Origin: Limnohabitans kasalickyi
Lineage (GTDB): Bacteria > Pseudomonadota > Gammaproteobacteria > Burkholderiales > Burkholderiaceae_C
Length of the DNA stretch: 64,000 nt
Direction: 5' to 3'
Assembly (NCBI GenBank): GCA_965234325.1
Contig: OZ248417.1
Span: 221,393-285,392, forward strand
The notes beneath the pieces were generated by a model, which saw only the letters and a list, made by a program, of their open reading frames with translations, was not told where the DNA came from and made no database searches. Both the position numbers and the translations under genes were made by a program. Position 1 is the stretch's first letter. Every line of letters starts with the position of its first letter. Shown one piece after another: positions 9,021 through 16,725 of this stretch.

Positions 9021-10184
9021 ATGACCACACCGCACCTCGACACCAAATTCCCAAAAATCGGCACCACCATCTTCACCGTGATGTCGGCGCTCGCCACCGA
9101 AAAAAATGCCGTCAACCTCGGCCAAGGCTTCCCCGACTTTGACTGCGATCCCAAGCTTGTGGCCTGCGTGAACGACGCCATGACCTACGGCTTGAACCAA
9201 TACCCGCCCATGAGCGGGGTGGCCGTGCTGCGCGAAGCCGTGGCCGATAAGATCGAATCGTTGTACCAATACCGCTACGACCCAACCAACGAAATCACCA
9301 TCACCGCGGGTGCTACCCAAGCTATTCTGAGCATCATCTTGGCCATCGTGCGCGCGGGTGACGAAGTGATTGTGTTGGAGCCCTGCTACGACAGCTACAT
9401 CCCCAACATCGACATGGCCGGCGCCTTGGCCGTGCGCGTCCCGCTCACCCCCGGCACCTTCCGTCCCGACTTTGACAAAATCGCGGCGGCCATGAGCCCC
9501 AAGACCCGCGCCATCATCGTCAACAGCCCGCACAACCCCAGCGCCATGGTCTGGACACGCGAAGAAATGCTGCAGCTGCAAGAGCTGTTGGCACCCACCA
9601 ACATCGTGCTCATCAGCGATGAGGTGTACGAGCACATGGTCCACGCACCCATGCAGCACCTCAGTGCATCGAGCTTCCCTGGCTTGGCTGACCGCGCCTT
9701 CATCGTGTCGAGCTTTGGCAAGACTTTCCACGTCACCGGCTGGAAAATTGGCTATGTGGCCGCACCTGCAGCGTACACCGCCGAGTTTCGCAAAGTGCAT
9801 CAATTCAACGTCTTCACCGTCAACACGCCGGTGCAATACGGCTTGGCCACCTACCTCAAAGACCCGCAGCCGTATTTGCAACTGCCTGCCTTTTACAGCG
9901 CCAAGCGCGACCTGTTCCGTGCGGGTTTAACCAACACGAAGTTTGAACTCCTGCCTAGCCAAGGCAGCTACTTCCAATGCGTGCGCATCGACAAACTGGC
10001 CGTGCCCGAGAAAGACTTGAGCGAAGCCGACTTCTGCAAATGGCTGACCACCGAAATTGGCGTGGCTGCGATTCCGCTCTCTGCGTTTTATGCCGATGGC
10101 TTTGACCAACGCGTGGTGCGCTTTTGCTTTGCCAAAAAAGACGAAACCTTGAAACTTGCACTGGGCCGCTTGGCGCGACTCTGA
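9021..10184 (+). CDS. PLP-dependent methionine-type aminotransferase
   Basis: A 387-residue class I/II fold type I aminotransferase. The pyridoxal-phosphate lysine is K234 in SSFGKTFHVTGWKIGY. Other cofactor contacts are visible in NSPHNPSAM (residues 168-176) and ISDEVYEH (about 198-205). The GFPDFDCDP opening and FHVTGWKIGY segment match the methionine aminotransferase (YbdL/MtnE-like) group, which transaminates 4-methylthio-2-oxobutanoate. Kynurenine or glutamine transaminase activity is also possible. It lies 6 bases after cysB on the same strand, so it may be in that operon. Confidence 0.85.
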   Translation: MTTPHLDTKFPKIGTTIFTVMSALATEKNAVNLGQGFPDFDCDPKLVACVNDAMTYGLNQYPPMSGVAVLREAVADKIESLYQYRYDPTNEITITAGATQAILSIILAIVRAGDEVIVLEPCYDSYIPNIDMAGALAVRVPLTPGTFRPDFDKIAAAMSPKTRAIIVNSPHNPSAMVWTREEMLQLQELLAPTNIVLISDEVYEHMVHAPMQHLSASSFPGLADRAFIVSSFGKTFHVTGWKIGYVAAPAAYTAEFRKVHQFNVFTVNTPVQYGLATYLKDPQPYLQLPAFYSAKRDLFRAGLTNTKFELLPSQGSYFQCVRIDKLAVPEKDLSEADFCKWLTTEIGVAAIPLSAFYADGFDQRVVRFCFAKKDETLKLALGRLARL

Positions 10185-10210
10185 ACGCCCTGTTTCAACA
10201 CTAACAAGAG

Positions 10211-11137
10211 ATGCAAGCCTTGCTCAACGCCATCGCCACGATGGCCCTGCCCACAGACGCCCAACGGGTGTTTCACGGTCGAGGAGGCATGTACCCAGGT
10301 TGCGAACATTGGGCGCTCGACGCCTTCCCGCCCGCCTTTGTACTCACCAGCTTTCAACCAGCCAGCGAGGCCGAGTTGGCCGCTGTGCATGACACGTTGA
10401 CGCAACGCTGGCAACAACTCGCCCCCGATCAGCCCCTGAACTGGGTGTTTCAATGCCGGCACGACAGCCAAGCCGAAACGCGCCTCATGGCGGGCAGTGT
10501 GCCCGAGCCCCATGTGGTCACCGAGCAAGGCGCGCGCTTTCGGGTACATGTGCTCAAAGGCCAAAACCATGGCCTGTTTCTGGACATGGCCGAAGGCCGT
10601 CGCTGGGTGCGTGAGCATGTGGCCGCACACCCCAAACTCAAAGTGCTCAACCTGTTTGCCTACACCAGCGCCTTCTCGGTCGTGGCCCTACAGGCCGGTG
10701 CCAAAAGCGTGATGAACTTGGACATGAGCCAAGGCGCTTTGGCCATCGGCCAACAGAACCACCAGCTCAACGGCATCACCACCGGTGCCAGTTTCTTGGG
10801 GCACGACATCTTCAAGACATGGGGAAAAATTACACGAGGCGGCCCATACGGACTCATCATCGTGGACCCACCCAGCTACCAAAAAGGCAGCTTTGTCGCC
10901 ACCAAAGACTACGCCCGTTTGATGCGCCGTTTGCCCGAACTGCTCGCCCCCGATGGCCATGCACTTTTGTGCCTCAACGCCCCCGAACTGGGCTTGGCTT
11001 TCTTGCAAGACCAGATGCAAGAACTGGCACCTGAACTGCGCTACGTTCAGCGCATCGCCAACCCTGCGGTGTTTGCAGATGTGTCGGAGGAGCGGTCGTT
11101 GAAGGTGTTGGTTTATAAGTGCTCTGCTCTTAAGTGA
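10211..11137 (+). CDS. Class I SAM-dependent methyltransferase, RlmI/RlmK-like
   Basis: A 308-residue methyltransferase. Residues about 115-230 hold the Rossmann core: QNHGLFLDM, then LNLFAYTSAFSVVA (glycine-poor motif I) and a MNLDMSQGA acidic strand. The catalytic-type motif DPPSYQKGSF is near residue 220, as in RlmI/RlmL-type 23S rRNA 5-methylcytosine or N2-methylguanine enzymes. The usual N-terminal PUA domain of RlmI is not recognisable, so the exact target is unknown. It starts at the ATG at 10211, preceded by a weak AAGAG site, 26 bases after the aminotransferase. Confidence 0.78.
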   Translation: MQALLNAIATMALPTDAQRVFHGRGGMYPGCEHWALDAFPPAFVLTSFQPASEAELAAVHDTLTQRWQQLAPDQPLNWVFQCRHDSQAETRLMAGSVPEPHVVTEQGARFRVHVLKGQNHGLFLDMAEGRRWVREHVAAHPKLKVLNLFAYTSAFSVVALQAGAKSVMNLDMSQGALAIGQQNHQLNGITTGASFLGHDIFKTWGKITRGGPYGLIIVDPPSYQKGSFVATKDYARLMRRLPELLAPDGHALLCLNAPELGLAFLQDQMQELAPELRYVQRIANPAVFADVSEERSLKVLVYKCSALK

Positions 11138-11186
11138 GTTGAAGCACCGCGCAAAACATAGCGTTACTTCTTGAAATTCAGCATAT

Positions 11187-11233
11187 AAAAAAGCTGTGGT
11201 GACACTTACCAAGGCAGCAAGCATCAACCACAG
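11187..11233 (-). terminator. Probable terminator of the lipoprotein gene
   Basis: Reading on the minus strand just after the lipoprotein stop, CTGTGGT pairs with ACCACAG (7 bp, loop of about 26 bases, which may pair internally) and is followed at once by a run of six T. On the plus strand there is no T tail after the hairpin, so it serves the minus-strand gene. Confidence 0.5.
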
Positions 11234-11251
11234 TTCAGATGAGATTAAAGA

Positions 11252-13129
11252 TTAAGGCTGAAAGGAGATTGGCCCTAAGTTGATGCCGTTAGGCGCATCC
11301 CCTTGCGTGTAGTAATTGGCCTTGTAAAGGCGAACACGCACAGAACCGATAGGTTGAGCCATGAAGGCTGACGTTGTCATCGTAGTTCCACAATTCTCGA
11401 CAACAGTGAACGTGCTCAAAGCTACGTTGTAGGTAGCGGCATCTGCACCTGCACTGACAGGCGTCAATGGCGTGCCTTCGGCTCTTGGATAACAACCATT
11501 TGTAGCTGCCAATTGGATCACTGGCGTAAAGCGTGGTGAGCCCACCAATTGATCGTTACCCCAAACAGCGATGCGAAGTTTCGTTTGGCCCGTAAGGGTA
11601 ACTGTTGCGTTACTTGGTGCATTCACCCAACTTTCCATGTAGTCTTGATCTGACTTACCTTTGCCGCCCCAATAGAAGTTAGGAACTGCATCAGCAGAGG
11701 CAACGCCCGACCACCAGAAATCACTGCCACCCCATCCGTAAGTAGCACCGTTGGCAACAGTCCAATTGAACGCACCGCCCTGAGTCGTGAGGCCTTGATA
11801 GGCGTAACCCACATCAGCCGCATTTACGGCGGTATAACCACTTGCAAAAACGAGAGCCGCCGTGTTGCTAGTGCTGTTATTGCCACCACCGCTTGCTTGG
11901 TCCGACAAAGCCAAATCGTCAAAGTAGAAAGTTTTAGCAGCGCTTGGTTTGCTACCGAAGTGCGGAAATACGCTAACTTTATTGAATGTGTACGCAAGAT
12001 TTAGCGCTGCTGTTCCAGTGGCTTGCTTACTGAAATCGAAGCTCAGCGTTTCCCACTCGTTGGCTTTTGTGGTGCTTACTTCCACTTCAACGGTATGGGT
12101 GTTGTCAGATGCATCCTCCAACTTCAACCGAACGGGTAATCCGGCAGCAGGGCTATAGACACGAAGGGTCAAAGTCTTTTTGGTTTGACTCAATGGAATT
12201 TGAGTGACGGCTTGATTCGCGAGTGTAGACAAGGTCACACCTGCCCACGTCTCGTTTTCAGCCATTTTGACAACCTTGAGTACCTTTCCATTGCCACCTG
12301 CGGGATCAGTAACGATCGCCAACTGGTTAGCACCTTCTAAGCCACCAAAGCCAGTCAAGGCAGCCGCCGTCGCCTCATCAAAACACAAGAGAACACCCGT
12401 AGAACAGCCCGCTGTAGAAGTACCGCCATTCGTCAAGGCGCCAACCATAGTGTCGAGATCAGCAGGCTTAATTGCAGTCGTAGACGCATAAGCGGTTTGA
12501 AGTGTGCTCGCCATCGCAGTCACACTGCTCAGCACCGCTGTCGCAGTTTTGTCACCCGTCAAGCTCAATTTGCGCGCCAGCACTTTTGCAACGTTGTGGG
12601 CTTTGGTGTCTTGTGTAGCAACAAAATCTTTGTCAAATGCAAATGAAGCGTCTGTGATATTAAGGCTTGCTTTTGCACTGGCCTTGGCTGTGTTCATATC
12701 TTGGCCATTGCGCATGTGGCTAGAAACGACCGTTGTCAACGGCGAGACCACAGCCGCCATAGCGGCGGGTGATTGCAATTGATACTCCTTGCCTACAGCA
12801 GCACCGGTATCCTCATCAATCGCTGTTGCTGGCACCTTAGCAATCAAATGCAATGCACTGACATCCAAGTCTTTGGAAATTTCTAGTTTGTAGGCACCAC
12901 GATCTCCCGTGGTTGCGGATGGTTCACCGGTATCACATGCGCCGTTTCCGTTTGTGTCCAAGCAGACCGTTGCACCTTTCAGATAACCATCCATGACAGC
13001 ACCAGACAAAGTGCTTCCTGTTGTACCGCCCCCGCCACAAGCGCTCAAAACGGCAGCCATCAAAACGCTCAATGACGTACCCATCGCACCGAAGCTACTG
13101 CGGGTAGCGCCCTTACTGTTGTTCACCAT
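11252..13129 (-). CDS. Surface lipoprotein with carbohydrate-binding-like domains
   Basis: A 625-residue secreted lipoprotein. A signal peptide ends in the lipobox LSAC with C31 as the lipidated cysteine, followed by a GGGG linker. Residues about 40-75 resemble a calcium-loop/SdrD-like segment (CLDTNGNGACDTGE). Residues about 290-410 look like a beta-sandwich carbohydrate-binding module (ending FYFDDLALS). The C-terminal 190 residues are aromatic-rich (YGWGGSDFWWSG, PNFYWGGKG). I see no catalytic motif. With GH16, GH81 and the porin nearby and the same operator, a role in capturing beta-1,3-glucan at the cell surface is inferred. No named family recognised. Confidence 0.7.
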   Translation of the reverse strand: MVNNSKGATRSSFGAMGTSLSVLMAAVLSACGGGGTTGSTLSGAVMDGYLKGATVCLDTNGNGACDTGEPSATTGDRGAYKLEISKDLDVSALHLIAKVPATAIDEDTGAAVGKEYQLQSPAAMAAVVSPLTTVVSSHMRNGQDMNTAKASAKASLNITDASFAFDKDFVATQDTKAHNVAKVLARKLSLTGDKTATAVLSSVTAMASTLQTAYASTTAIKPADLDTMVGALTNGGTSTAGCSTGVLLCFDEATAAALTGFGGLEGANQLAIVTDPAGGNGKVLKVVKMAENETWAGVTLSTLANQAVTQIPLSQTKKTLTLRVYSPAAGLPVRLKLEDASDNTHTVEVEVSTTKANEWETLSFDFSKQATGTAALNLAYTFNKVSVFPHFGSKPSAAKTFYFDDLALSDQASGGGNNSTSNTAALVFASGYTAVNAADVGYAYQGLTTQGGAFNWTVANGATYGWGGSDFWWSGVASADAVPNFYWGGKGKSDQDYMESWVNAPSNATVTLTGQTKLRIAVWGNDQLVGSPRFTPVIQLAATNGCYPRAEGTPLTPVSAGADAATYNVALSTFTVVENCGTTMTTSAFMAQPIGSVRVRLYKANYYTQGDAPNGINLGPISFQP

Positions 13130-13177
13130 AGTTGTCCCCTTGATTCTTTGAAATTTGACCGTGGATAAAGCGCATCA

Positions 13178-13191
13178 TGAAACCGCTTTCT
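13178..13191. promoter_or_regulatory. Degenerate second operator half of a tandem pair
   Basis: TGAAACCGCTTTCT matches the locus operator at 12 of 14 positions and shares its last base with the perfect operator at 13191-13204. The pair would give the regulator a tandem or cooperative site downstream of the promoter of the surface lipoprotein gene. Its weaker match makes binding uncertain. Confidence 0.45.
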
Positions 13192-13204
13192 GAAAGCGCT
13201 TTCA
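13191..13204. promoter_or_regulatory. LacI-family operator O1 (TGAAAGCGCTTTCA)
   Basis: A perfect 14-bp palindrome with the central CG expected for LacI-family repressors. The same word recurs at 16644-16657 and 24451-24464 and always precedes a glucan-locus gene. Here it lies just downstream of a strong promoter (-10 at 13208-13213 on the minus strand), where bound repressor would block the lipoprotein gene. Confidence 0.85.
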
Positions 13205-13207
13205 TGA

Positions 13208-13236
13208 AATATAAAAGAAAGAACCAGAACCGTCAA
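13208..13236 (-). promoter_or_regulatory. Sigma-70 promoter of the surface lipoprotein gene
   Basis: On the minus strand TTGACG (13236-13231) and TATATT (13213-13208) are separated by exactly 17 bases, close to the sigma-70 consensus. The operator begins 3 bases beyond the -10 box in the direction of transcription, a standard repressible arrangement. The lipoprotein ATG is about 80 bases downstream. Confidence 0.75.
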
Positions 13237-13291
13237 TATGAAATCTTAGGGATATACCCTTGCAGAACTTAAAAAGTACAGGTCTCCCAAA

Positions 13292-14347
13292 TTAAGACGT
13301 GCAGGATATGGATAACTTCGTCATCGAAAAAGGGCTTTGAGCAGTTGACTCTCTCACAATTAATTCGGCTTCAACGATCTGTGAAGGTGGATTTTTTTTG
13401 TTGATCAAATCGAACATAGCCTTTGCCGCAGACACCCCAATTTCATAAACAGATTGACGCACCGAAGTGAGAGGCGGTAGCGTAAACGCTGAATGTGGCA
13501 AGTCATCAAAACCAATGAGGGAAACATCTTCGGGCACGCTCAAACCAGCTTTGTGGAGTGCCAACCGAGCGCCATAGGCCATTTGATCGTTAGCAGCAAT
13601 GATGGCCGTGAATTCTGTTTTATTGGCTAAAAGTGAATTAACCGCACGAAATCCACCTGACTCAAGGAAGTCACTCTCAATCACGAGGTTCTTGTCACTG
13701 AACATTTTCAAACGCTTCAATTCTTTTTTAAAGCCGTGTAGGCGTTGCTTAGCATCGGGGTGATCCAAGGGCCCCGATAAAAAGGCCACCTTTTGATGTC
13801 CCAAACGATTCAGATGCTTGACCGCTTGGGCCGCACCTTCGGCATTGTCGAAGTCAATACTGAATAAATTGATTCCGCTAAGTTGGCGACCTGTCACTAC
13901 AACCGGAATTGACTTTGCGAGTTCAATCAGTGTGTCATCTGAGAGCTTGCCAGTTAAAACAATGATGCCATCTACTTTTCTATCAAGCAAAAGTTGGATG
14001 CGTTTTTGCTCTTCTGCCTCGTTCCAGTGACCACTTACAAAAAGCGGCGAGTAATGCGCATTGTTGAGCTCATCTTCAATCCCACGCAAAGCCTCACCGT
14101 AATAGGGGCTATCGATAAATTGCGTGAGGACACCAATGCTCATGGTGCGTCCGCCAGCAAGACTCCGCGCCGCAGGGTCAGGTCGGAAACCAAGCTCCTT
14201 GATCACTGCCTTTACTAGCGCTTTTTTATCATCACTGACCTGTGCTGTCCCATTCAGGATTCGAGACACCGTGCTAGGTGACACCCCAGCTTTTTTTGCC
14301 ACCATACCCAATGTGGCGCGGGGAGTTATGGCTGTAGTTGAGGGCAT
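13292..14347 (-). CDS. LacI-family transcriptional regulator of the glucan locus
   Basis: A 351-residue LacI/GalR repressor. Residues about 10-60 hold the helix-turn-helix and hinge (TLGMVAKKAGVSPSTVSRIL, RPDPAARSLAGG). The rest is the periplasmic-binding-protein-like sugar domain (GVLTQFIDSPYYGEALRG, IIAANDQMAYGA, ISLIGFDDLPHS-type strand). It sits inside the beta-glucan cluster between the GH16 and lipoprotein genes. It is the obvious reader of the three TGAAAGCGCTTTCA operators, and an oligosaccharide such as laminaribiose is a plausible inducer (inferred). No perfect operator lies before its own start, so it may not be autoregulated that way. Confidence 0.9.
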   Translation of the reverse strand: MPSTTAITPRATLGMVAKKAGVSPSTVSRILNGTAQVSDDKKALVKAVIKELGFRPDPAARSLAGGRTMSIGVLTQFIDSPYYGEALRGIEDELNNAHYSPLFVSGHWNEAEEQKRIQLLLDRKVDGIIVLTGKLSDDTLIELAKSIPVVVTGRQLSGINLFSIDFDNAEGAAQAVKHLNRLGHQKVAFLSGPLDHPDAKQRLHGFKKELKRLKMFSDKNLVIESDFLESGGFRAVNSLLANKTEFTAIIAANDQMAYGARLALHKAGLSVPEDVSLIGFDDLPHSAFTLPPLTSVRQSVYEIGVSAAKAMFDLINKKNPPSQIVEAELIVRESTAQSPFSMTKLSISCTS

Positions 14348-14422
14348 GATCTATAAAATTGACAGGTTATGAGTTGCATGCGTTCTAAAGTTATGACTTT
14401 TGGAAGCAACACCTATTGTCAA

Positions 14423-15367
14423 TCATGAAGGCGGTTGCCAAACTTTCACATAATCGACTTTCATGGTCATGTTTGGCAAGTCTCCAGCATTGAAAACGCC
14501 TCCTAAATTACCGCCTACGGCGACATTCAAAAGAACAAAAGCAGGCTGCGAAAAAGGCCAATTATCTGAAGTTGCATTTGCGGGCCTCTTAAATGAAAAC
14601 GTCGGCGTACCGTCCACACCCATCAAAATTTCGTTAGCACTCCAATGCAATTGAAATTTGTGAAACTCGGTGCACATATTCGCAACGTTGGCCTTGGCAT
14701 ATAAAAGACCAGCCGAAGTACCCCAATGGTTGGTGGTCGAATGGACACCCGACTGAACTTGGTTAGGTTGTGCTGTGAATTGGCCGCCAAACCATTCCAT
14801 GATGTCGATCTCACCGCGCGCAGGCCAATCTCCTGCCCTGCCCATCATCCAAATGGCTGGCCAAGCGCCTGCCACACATGGAACTTTTGCACGAATTTCA
14901 TAGAACCCATACGGTGTTGAATTCAATGCCGCGAAATAACTAGGCGTATTGGTGTGCATTCGCGCTGAAGTGACGCTAACACCACGGGCTTGTATGGCGC
15001 TCAATACATCAGGTTGGTTAGCAGAGTCACCCTTAGCCATGTCATCAGCAGTAATTCCCACAACCGGCTGGATCACCAATTGACCATTTGCATCAATGAA
15101 CGAGTTCTTAGCTTGAGCGGTGTAATACTGTTTTTCAGCATTCCCCCAAACCGATCCACCCAATAATGGGGATCCAATGTCATAAGACCAAGTACTACTC
15201 GGACTTCCGGGCAATGAAAACTCATCAGACCATTTCAATATATAGGCACTGGGAAGCGTCAGATCAAGACTAACAGCTGTGATGAGATCACCACCACCAC
15301 CACCACCACAAGCTGTCAAACTTGCAAGGCTGAGAATTGCGAGCTTAAATTTAGAACGTGTAAACAA
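14423..15367 (-). CDS. GH16 beta-1,3-glucanase (laminarinase) lipoprotein
   Basis: Glycoside hydrolase family 16, lipid-anchored. From the TTG at 15367 the protein has 314 residues, with signal peptide MFTRSKFKLAILSLASLTAC lipidated at C20 and a glycine linker. The GH16 catalytic signature GEIDIMEWFG gives nucleophile E186, D188 and acid/base E191, and WPAIWMMG precedes it. The family retains anomeric configuration and cuts internal beta-1,3 bonds in laminarin-like glucans. I prefer TTG 15367 because a GGGGTGGG site precedes it; an in-frame ATG at 15415 would add 16 residues and overlap the porin by 65 bases. It is in the same operon as the porin. Confidence 0.88.
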   Translation of the reverse strand: MFTRSKFKLAILSLASLTACGGGGGGDLITAVSLDLTLPSAYILKWSDEFSLPGSPSSTWSYDIGSPLLGGSVWGNAEKQYYTAQAKNSFIDANGQLVIQPVVGITADDMAKGDSANQPDVLSAIQARGVSVTSARMHTNTPSYFAALNSTPYGFYEIRAKVPCVAGAWPAIWMMGRAGDWPARGEIDIMEWFGGQFTAQPNQVQSGVHSTTNHWGTSAGLLYAKANVANMCTEFHKFQLHWSANEILMGVDGTPTFSFKRPANATSDNWPFSQPAFVLLNVAVGGNLGGVFNAGDLPNMTMKVDYVKVWQPPS

Positions 15368-16631
15368 GACCCACCCCTGCCCAGTTCCCTGATTTAGCGA
15401 CGCGTGAGTCGACACCTGTGAAAGCTGCGTGCCCGGGCATGCTCAAAGGTGCTAAACCTTTGTGGCCGAAATTCACCATGCCACCAAAACCGTAGACAGA
15501 GAATCCTGGTTCAATTTCGTAACCAACACCTAAAGTATTGAGCATCATGCTGTTCGATTGGCCACGTTCGACCGGGTTGCTGGTGTTGGCTTTACCCAAA
15601 TAAACCACGCCTGTATTCACGGACCACTTGGGCATGAACTTGTAAACAACACCCAAGCTGAAGTCGGTGGACGTCGCGCTGTAACTCGGTCCTGTGAGGC
15701 TGCTGATGTTGAACATGTCGTTCCACAAGTCATTGCCTTGTGCATCTTGACCTAACCATGTCGCTTTGTTTCCGCTCCAGCGATTGAAACGAATGCCAGT
15801 CAAGACCTCGGTCTTGGCGTTCATCTGATAGCGAGACATCAACATCACAATGGATTGCTTGTTGCCCTCGGCAATCAAATTTTCTTTCGAAGCATCATTG
15901 GTGATGCCTTTGAAAGGTCCATGCCCCCAAGCCATGGGCATACCGTTCGTTGCAGACTGTGCTGTGGCATCCAAAATCAACGGACCATTCACGTATTTGG
16001 CATAAACCTCGTAAAACTGTGGTTTGTGCTTTGAATATCCTGCACCGCCTTGGTCGTAAGTCAGCTCGAGGTGCAAGTCACCGCCGTTGACATCCATCAG
16101 TGGCAAACCGTAACGAACCGCATTGGTTAACAAACCATACCCGGCACCACTAGAAGCCCACGGATCTGCAACACCAAATTTTGTCCCATAAGGAAAGTCC
16201 GCAACGCTCCATCCTCTGGTGGGAAATGCACCAACTTGCAAACTGCCATAGTCTTCGTGCAAAAGAGTGGCATTTTTTTCGTACCAGACGCCAGGAATGT
16301 CGACCTTGCCATCACGCCAACGTTGACTGAGCAGCCCTTTGACTTTGAAGCCCTGCCCCAAATCAAACTCTTTGGTGCCGATATAAGGTTGTGCGAGGCT
16401 GACGTTCCCCCCCTTGGTTCCATACACTTTGCCATTGGCAATCTCATCAGCCCAAGGGCGGTGGCGGGCTTCGTTTGGAAACAATTGACAGTCCGAACAT
16501 TGATTAGTCGCACGGGATGTTTCAATTTTGACAAATCCATTGAGAGTCAATGGCCCAATGTCGACCGCACCAACAAAGGCTGGAATAGTCAGTGCTATGA
16601 CCCCAGAGATTTTTTTATAGAGTAAATTCAT
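15351..16631 (-). CDS. Outer membrane porin for oligosaccharide uptake
   Basis: A 426-residue outer membrane protein. It has signal peptide MNLLYKKISGVIALTIPAFVGA, many alternating amphipathic strands rich in glycine and aromatics, and a terminal phenylalanine (GVGLVYTF) for beta-barrel assembly. It shows general Gram-negative porin character without a TonB plug. The start at 16631 is preceded by AAGGAAAA; an in-frame ATG at 16658 lies inside the operator and is rejected. The gene follows its own operator and is coupled to GH16 by a 17-base overlap. A role admitting glucan fragments is inferred from context. Confidence 0.82.
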   Translation of the reverse strand: MNLLYKKISGVIALTIPAFVGAVDIGPLTLNGFVKIETSRATNQCSDCQLFPNEARHRPWADEIANGKVYGTKGGNVSLAQPYIGTKEFDLGQGFKVKGLLSQRWRDGKVDIPGVWYEKNATLLHEDYGSLQVGAFPTRGWSVADFPYGTKFGVADPWASSGAGYGLLTNAVRYGLPLMDVNGGDLHLELTYDQGGAGYSKHKPQFYEVYAKYVNGPLILDATAQSATNGMPMAWGHGPFKGITNDASKENLIAEGNKQSIVMLMSRYQMNAKTEVLTGIRFNRWSGNKATWLGQDAQGNDLWNDMFNISSLTGPSYSATSTDFSLGVVYKFMPKWSVNTGVVYLGKANTSNPVERGQSNSMMLNTLGVGYEIEPGFSVYGFGGMVNFGHKGLAPLSMPGHAAFTGVDSRVAKSGNWAGVGLVYTF

Positions 16632-16642
16632 TTTTTTCCTTA

Positions 16643-16658
16643 ATGAAAGCGCTTTCAT
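16643..16658. promoter_or_regulatory. LacI-family operator O2 before the porin-GH16 operon
   Basis: ATGAAAGCGCTTTCAT, a perfect 16-bp palindrome 11 bases upstream of the porin start codon on the minus strand. A TATGTT -10-like hexamer lies just before it in the direction of transcription. I could not find a convincing -35 box at normal spacing. Confidence 0.85.
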
Positions 16659-16725
16659 GGAAACATATTTGAGCGCAACAAACTTGTTAGAAAGATTGTG
16701 GTTTTCCCTTAATTCAGAAAGTATT

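Noticed and set aside
13191..13204. CcpA cre site
   Set aside because: The palindrome fits the Firmicutes cre consensus, but CcpA does not occur in betaproteobacteria and a LacI-family gene lies in the same cluster.
16659..16725. Porin start at the ATG at 16658
   Set aside because: That ATG is part of the operator palindrome. The ATG at 16631 has a ribosome site and gives a normal signal peptide. The same reasoning rejects 24465 for the binding protein.
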